From: Actinomycetes bacterium | GTDB taxonomy: Bacteria; Actinomycetota; Acidimicrobiia; Acidimicrobiales; Acidimicrobiaceae | Assembly (NCBI GenBank): GCA_021823385.1 | Contig: JAKAOC010000035.1 | Location: forward strand, 1 to 10,520 | DNA length: 10,520 nt | Reading direction: 5' to 3' | In this document: positions 7,112 through 10,520 of the stretch, piece by piece | Layout: every line of letters begins with the position of its first letter | Numbering within the stretch: position 1 is the stretch's first letter | Notes under the pieces: generated by a model | What the model was told of the DNA's origin: nothing | The model's input: the letters and a program-made list of their open reading frames with translations, nothing else | Database searches by the model: none | Program-made: the position numbers and the translations under genes

Positions 7112-8821
7112 CTAAACGGTGGTAACGGCTCCTAGCTCCGCCCCCTGGACGAGCTTGGCGTACTTGGCGAGCACTCCACGCGTATACCGGGGTTCCGGAT
7201 GCTTCAGGTTCGCAAGGCGCCTCGCGAGCTCCTCCTCGGACACTTGCAGGTCGATGCTCTTGGAATCCAGGTCGACGGTTATTCGGTCTCCGTCAGCCAC
7301 CAGCGCGATCGGGCCGTTGTCGACCGCCTCCGGAGCGACGTGGCCGATGGAGAGCCCATGGGTCCCGCCGCTGAAGCGGCCATCGGTTACCAGGGCGCAA
7401 TCGGAACCCCGCCCGGCACCCTTCAAGGCGCCGGTCACGGCGAGCATCTCGCGCATGCCGGGTCCGCCCTTTGGCCCCTCGTACCGTATGACGAGCACCG
7501 TGTTGGGCTGAATCTCCCCTGCAAGGATGGCCTCGAGCGCCTTCTCCTCGCCGTTGAATACCCTCGCGGTCCCATCAAACCCGGTAGCGCCCTCGTCGAC
7601 CCCGGCCACCTTCAGCACCGCTCCCTGAGGAGCGAGTGAACCACGCAGAACCACGATTCCGCCGACGGCGTGGATCGGATTCGACAAGGGGTGCACAACG
7701 GTGCCGTCGGGTGCCGGAGGATCGAGATCTTGCAGATTCTCCGCGAGGGTCTTGCCGGTGACCGTCAGGCAGTCGCCATGCAGAAGCCCGGCCTCGAGCA
7801 GATGCCGCATAACCACCGGAACCCCGCCTACGCGGTCGATGTCGCTCATATGGAAACGCCCGTGGGGCTTGGTGTCCGCGATATGGGGAGTCCGGGCCGC
7901 TATCCGGTTGAAGTCGTCGAGCGTCAAGTCGACGCGGGCCTCGTAGGCGATAGCCATCAGGTGAAGAACGGCGTTCGTCGAGCCGCCCAGAGCCATTACC
8001 ACCGCGATCGCGTTCTCGAAGGCGTCACGCGTCAGTATCTTGCGGGCCCTTAGGTCCAGCTCGAGCAAGCGGATTACAGCCTCGCCCGAACGAAACGCGT
8101 AGTCCATACGTCGCTTGTCGACCGCGGGCGCGGAGGAGGAGCCGGGCAACGCCATGCCAAGCGCCTCGGCCGCCGAGGCCATGGTGTTGGCGGTGAACAT
8201 CCCGGCGCAGGACCCTATGGTGGGGCAGGCATTTGCCTCGATCAGGGCGAGCTCCTCGTCGGTCAGCCCACCGGCCGCCCTTGCGCCGACCGCCTCGAAG
8301 ACGGAGACGATGTCAAGGGCTCGGCCATCGGCATGGCCGGGCATGATCGTGCCCCCATAGAGGAATACCGCCGGAAGGTCGAGGCGCGCGGCCGCCATGA
8401 GCATTCCGGGAAGCGACTTGTCGCATCCCGCCAGGGAGACCAGGCCGTCGAAACGCTCGGCGTGCATCATGGTCTCAACGGAGTCGGCAATGACCTCGCG
8501 AGAAACCAGCGAGGCGTGCATGCCCTCATGCCCCATGGAAATGCCGTCGCTCACTGCGATGGTGGCGAACTCCAGAGGGAAGCCGCCGGCAGCGAAAACC
8601 CCCTCCTTCGACCTCCTGGCCAAGTCGCTGAGCGGCATGTTGCAGGGCGTTACCTCGTTCCATGAAGAGGCGACCCCGATCTGGGGCTTATCCCAATCCT
8701 CGTCGGTCATGCCCACTGCACGCAACATCGCGCGAGCGGGAGCTTTGGTGTAACCCTCGGTGACGTCCTTGGAGCGGATCTTGAGGTCGCGGCGAGGTGC
8801 GTTATTGTCGGTTGGCTGCAT
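7112..8821 (-). CDS. ilvD: Dihydroxy-acid dehydratase
   Basis: Third common enzyme of branched-chain amino acid synthesis: an Fe-S dehydratase turning dihydroxyisovalerate or dihydroxymethylvalerate into the 2-keto acid. The protein has 569 residues, the normal length. Three Fe-S cysteines are visible: Cys60 (VTPCNMPL), Cys133 (GCDKSLPGM) and Cys205 ([12 protein letters not shown]). This pattern is shared with the characterised Mycobacterium and plant [2Fe-2S] enzymes. The active-site GRFSGGTHG motif lies at about 481-489, with Ser484. I chose ATG at 8821 rather than the in-frame TTG at 8833 because neither has a Shine-Dalgarno and the TTG lies inside a probable -10 box (TATTGT, 8835-8830) placed correctly for a leaderless mRNA starting at the ATG. 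The membrane protein gene ends 60 nt upstream; ilvB follows after a regulatory gap with its own promoter. Confidence 0.97.
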   Translation of the reverse strand: MQPTDNNAPRRDLKIRSKDVTEGYTKAPARAMLRAVGMTDEDWDKPQIGVASSWNEVTPCNMPLSDLARRSKEGVFAAGGFPLEFATIAVSDGISMGHEGMHASLVSREVIADSVETMMHAERFDGLVSLAGCDKSLPGMLMAAARLDLPAVFLYGGTIMPGHADGRALDIVSVFEAVGARAAGGLTDEELALIEANACPTIGSCAGMFTANTMASAAEALGMALPGSSSAPAVDKRRMDYAFRSGEAVIRLLELDLRARKILTRDAFENAIAVVMALGGSTNAVLHLMAIAYEARVDLTLDDFNRIAARTPHIADTKPHGRFHMSDIDRVGGVPVVMRHLLEAGLLHGDCLTVTGKTLAENLQDLDPPAPDGTVVHPLSNPIHAVGGIVVLRGSLAPQGAVLKVAGVDEGATGFDGTARVFNGEEKALEAILAGEIQPNTVLVIRYEGPKGGPGMREMLAVTGALKGAGRGSDCALVTDGRFSGGTHGLSIGHVAPEAVDNGPIALVADGDRITVDLDSKSIDLQVSEEELARRLANLKHPEPRYTRGVLAKYAKLVQGAELGAVTTV

Positions 8822-8829
8822 GGGTCTTA

Positions 8830-8859
8830 ACAATAGCCAAGGACGTGCTCGGGCGGAAA
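8830..8859 (-). promoter_or_regulatory. Candidate leaderless promoter for ilvD
   Basis: TATTGT (8835-8830) lies 8 nt before the ilvD ATG, the spacing seen for leaderless actinobacterial transcripts. A poor -35 (TTTCCG, 8859-8854; 18-bp spacer) is present. No Shine-Dalgarno is visible before the ATG or the upstream TTG, which is the main support. The 60-nt gap otherwise holds only GC-rich sequence and a short weak GCGG/CCGC stem. Confidence 0.4.
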
Positions 8860-8881
8860 GGCCGCACCGGCGCGCGACGCA

Positions 8882-10306
8882 TCAATTGGTGTCTGCGAAA
8901 CCCTGGTCGAGCTCGGTGACGCGGGCGGGCGCCACACCCAAGGATGCCAGAGCCACCATCACGCCAATGCGGCCGACCACGTCCGACTCCAGATTGTGAC
9001 GCGCGATCTCCTGGCCTTCGGCATGCCAAACGATGAGCGTCAGCACCAGGCCGGCCGCCACCATCAGGGTGCCTTGAACTAAGAGCCTCTCGTCGGCTGC
9101 GCCTTCGCTCAGGAGAAGCGCAGCGACTACCAGCGAACCCACTAGCAAGAGCCAACCCGGCGGGAAGACGATGGCATCCAGCAGTCGTGGGTACTTCTGC
9201 CCCCGGGGCGCATAACCACGAACGTTGAGCCCTACGGAATTGAAAGCCTGCGTGGGCCGCTGGAATGGCTCGAGCAGCACGTAGCCGGGATGTGTGGCCA
9301 GGTAAAGCAGGTACTCGCGTGACGCGGCGTCCCGGAACCAGGCATTTAGAGGAAAGTACTCCGGCTTGGAGGTGTTGTAGCTCACAACCTTGGCGACGCC
9401 GGGCTTGGCCGAGCCGGCACGCGCCAGCGCGTCGATGGCCGAGGAATCAGGCATGCCGTGGGCGGCGAACCAGGCAACCCTATTCGGGTAGGGGAAGATG
9501 CGGACGTAAAAGACGTCCTTCAGATAGACCGAGGTGCGCTTGGTGCCGGCCGCCACATAAAGCGCCCCCAGCGCCACTGCGGCCACGCAAACCGCGGTGG
9601 CCCACTGGAGTCGACGCTCCGGCCTGCTGTACAGGCCATAGACGCCAAGCGCCACGGCCAGCAAGAGGAAGAGCATCACTTCCGAATCCCGGAGCATTGA
9701 TCCCGCAAAAGCAGCCAGGCCAAGTGCCGGCACGAGAGCTCGTGACCCCCGCAGGCGGACCCAGGATGCAGCTGCGAGCGCGTTTACGGAAAGGGTGAAG
9801 CTCTCCGTGAGGATGGAGTAGTTCCATAGGGAGATCGACTGCGACACCGCCATGCAGGCGATAAAGGCCGCGGCGGCATACCGGAACCAGCCGCGGCCGG
9901 CACGTGTGAAGACTGCCAGCGCGAGGATGTCGAATGATGCAGCCGAGACCACACCCTGAACCACGAGGAGGGTTCGCCCATGGCCAAGCAGGTGTATCAG
10001 ATACGGGTAAAGCGGTGGGCGCGAACGGGTGAATATTGCGGGTATCGGCGTGGTGCTCAGCCGCACGTAGTCGATGGAGTCCTGCCAGATCAGCGGCTTT
10101 GCGTGGAGAAGCGGGGCGACAACGTAGAACCATTGCAGAAGCACCACGCCGGCGACGATGGCAACCCCCGCGGCTGCTGGGGCCCTGCGCTCGGCGTCGG
10201 ATCCCAACGCTTCACGTCCACGGCGGAGCAGGTGCACACGACGATCATACCCGAGAGGCACGAGCCGCCCCGGGTCCACATGCATGAACCCGCGGCGCGG
10301 CATCAC
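8882..10306 (-). CDS. Polytopic membrane protein, GT-C glycosyltransferase-like
   Basis: Up to 474 residues with a cytoplasmic N-terminus, a first membrane segment at about 45-66 and several more up to about 425, then a soluble tail. Between the first two segments is WQDSIDYVRLS (74-84), an acidic DxxD-type loop, followed by RPPLYPYLIHLLG (96-108) and later LTESFTLSVNALAA (166-179). This order resembles membrane GT-C glycosyltransferases that use lipid-phosphate sugars, whose first loop carries catalytic acids. The match is by pattern only and the sugar and acceptor are unknown. The long stretch at about 255-375 would be the extracytoplasmic domain. The start is unresolved: GTG 10306, ATG 10303 and ATG 10285 lack a good ribosome site, and the first two fall in the loop of an inverted repeat. 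GTG at 10237, 6 nt after TATGAT, fits a leaderless start giving 451 residues. I list the longest form as an outer limit. Confidence 0.7.
   Translation of the reverse strand: MMPRRGFMHVDPGRLVPLGYDRRVHLLRRGREALGSDAERRAPAAAGVAIVAGVVLLQWFYVVAPLLHAKPLIWQDSIDYVRLSTTPIPAIFTRSRPPLYPYLIHLLGHGRTLLVVQGVVSAASFDILALAVFTRAGRGWFRYAAAAFIACMAVSQSISLWNYSILTESFTLSVNALAAASWVRLRGSRALVPALGLAAFAGSMLRDSEVMLFLLLAVALGVYGLYSRPERRLQWATAVCVAAVALGALYVAAGTKRTSVYLKDVFYVRIFPYPNRVAWFAAHGMPDSSAIDALARAGSAKPGVAKVVSYNTSKPEYFPLNAWFRDAASREYLLYLATHPGYVLLEPFQRPTQAFNSVGLNVRGYAPRGQKYPRLLDAIVFPPGWLLLVGSLVVAALLLSEGAADERLLVQGTLMVAAGLVLTLIVWHAEGQEIARHNLESDVVGRIGVMVALASLGVAPARVTELDQGFADTN
10244..10249 (-). promoter_or_regulatory. Candidate -10 box for a leaderless start of the GT-C-like gene
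   Basis: TATGAT is one base from the TATAAT consensus and stands 6 nt before an in-frame GTG at 10237. If transcription starts at that G, the mRNA is leaderless and the first 23 residues of the long reading are not made. No recognisable -35 lies at 16-18 bp, so the box could be chance. Confidence 0.35.
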
Positions 10307-10320
10307 CTGGCCGCGGGCTC
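10286..10320 (-). terminator. Inverted repeat after gatB, possible terminator
   Basis: On the minus strand GAGCCCGCGG (10320-10311) pairs with CCGCGGGTTC (10295-10286): ten pairs including one G-U, with a 15-nt loop. It begins 9 nt after the gatB stop. There is no T tract. It would overlap the two most upstream start codons of the next gene, which argues for a start further downstream. Confidence 0.4.
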
Positions 10321-10329
10321 GTGCACCGA

Positions 10330-10520
10330 TCAGTGCTGGGCCACCTCGCGCTTCCCGGCCAGGAGCGCCGAGAAGATCCTTCCGTTGACCTTGCCGCCGG
10401 ACGCCTTCATTGCGGCCCCGATGAAGAACCCTGCCAGCTGGTTCTCACCCGCCAGGTAGCGTCCCCATTCATCCGGGTTCTCACCGGTCACCCGCTCCAC
10501 CAGAGCGGCGACCTCGCTAT
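10330..10520 (-). CDS. gatB: Asp/Glu-tRNA(Asn/Gln) amidotransferase subunit B, C-terminal fragment
   Basis: The last 62 codons and TGA of a gene that continues beyond the right edge of the window. The reading includes WGRYLAGENQLAGFFIGAAM followed by KASGGKVNGRIFSALL, which matches the C-terminal GatB/YqeY tail, where family members read roughly G-GFFVGQVMK-(T/S)-GGK-NP. This helical domain recognises the tRNA in the GatCAB complex, which amidates Glu-tRNA(Gln) and/or Asp-tRNA(Asn). The usual Asn-Pro after GGK is Asn-Gly here. A stand-alone YqeY-like protein is the alternative, since only the tail is visible, but nearness to ilvBNC supports gatB. The stop is 23 nt before the longest start of the next gene, with an inverted repeat in between. 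Confidence 0.85.
   Translation of the reverse strand, partial: SEVAALVERVTGENPDEWGRYLAGENQLAGFFIGAAMKASGGKVNGRIFSALLAGKREVAQH

Noticed and set aside
8821..8833. TTG at 8833 as the ilvD start
   Set aside because: It adds only four residues, has no Shine-Dalgarno and falls inside the likely -10 box; ATG 8821 is better.

Overview
This is a high-GC window of about 10.5 kb that looks actinobacterial; Acidimicrobiia or a related lineage is possible, but I cannot fix the class. Three things point this way: gatB lies close to the ilvD/ilvB/ilvN/ilvC block, a linkage also seen loosely in mycobacteria and corynebacteria; several first-of-transcript genes look leaderless; and the ilvB leader carries a ribosome-mediated attenuator of the kind described upstream of ilvBNC in Corynebacterium.

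Layout. One plus-strand gene (20-1267, an MgtC/SapB-DUF4010 membrane protein) converges on a long minus-strand block, and the two share a CTAG at their stop codons. Reading the minus strand 5' to 3' (right to left), the block runs: the 3' end of gatB (cut by the window edge), a polytopic GT-C-like membrane protein, ilvD, a 238-nt regulatory gap, then ilvB, ilvN, ilvC, a 522-residue membrane protein and an ABC ATPase. The last five are tightly packed: ATGA overlap for ilvB/ilvN, 4 nt for ilvN/ilvC, 0 nt for ilvC/permease and 15 nt for permease/ATPase.

How the genes work together. IlvB+IlvN (acetohydroxyacid synthase and its regulatory subunit), IlvC (ketol-acid reductoisomerase) and IlvD (dihydroxy-acid dehydratase) make the 2-keto acid precursors of valine, isoleucine and leucine. 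The gap upstream of ilvB holds a SigA-like promoter, a 13-codon leader peptide ORF (MKSASFLVVVTIQ, with Leu-Val-Val-Val-Thr-Ile), a strong hairpin that contains the leader stop codon, and an intrinsic terminator with a T6 tract. Together these form a branched-chain amino acid attenuator. Because the permease and ATPase are fused onto the 3' end of this operon, an uncharacterised ABC transporter (probably an exporter) would fall under the same control. That is the most unusual feature of the window.

Limits. Everything here comes from reading the sequence. No database search, folding calculation or expression data was available.
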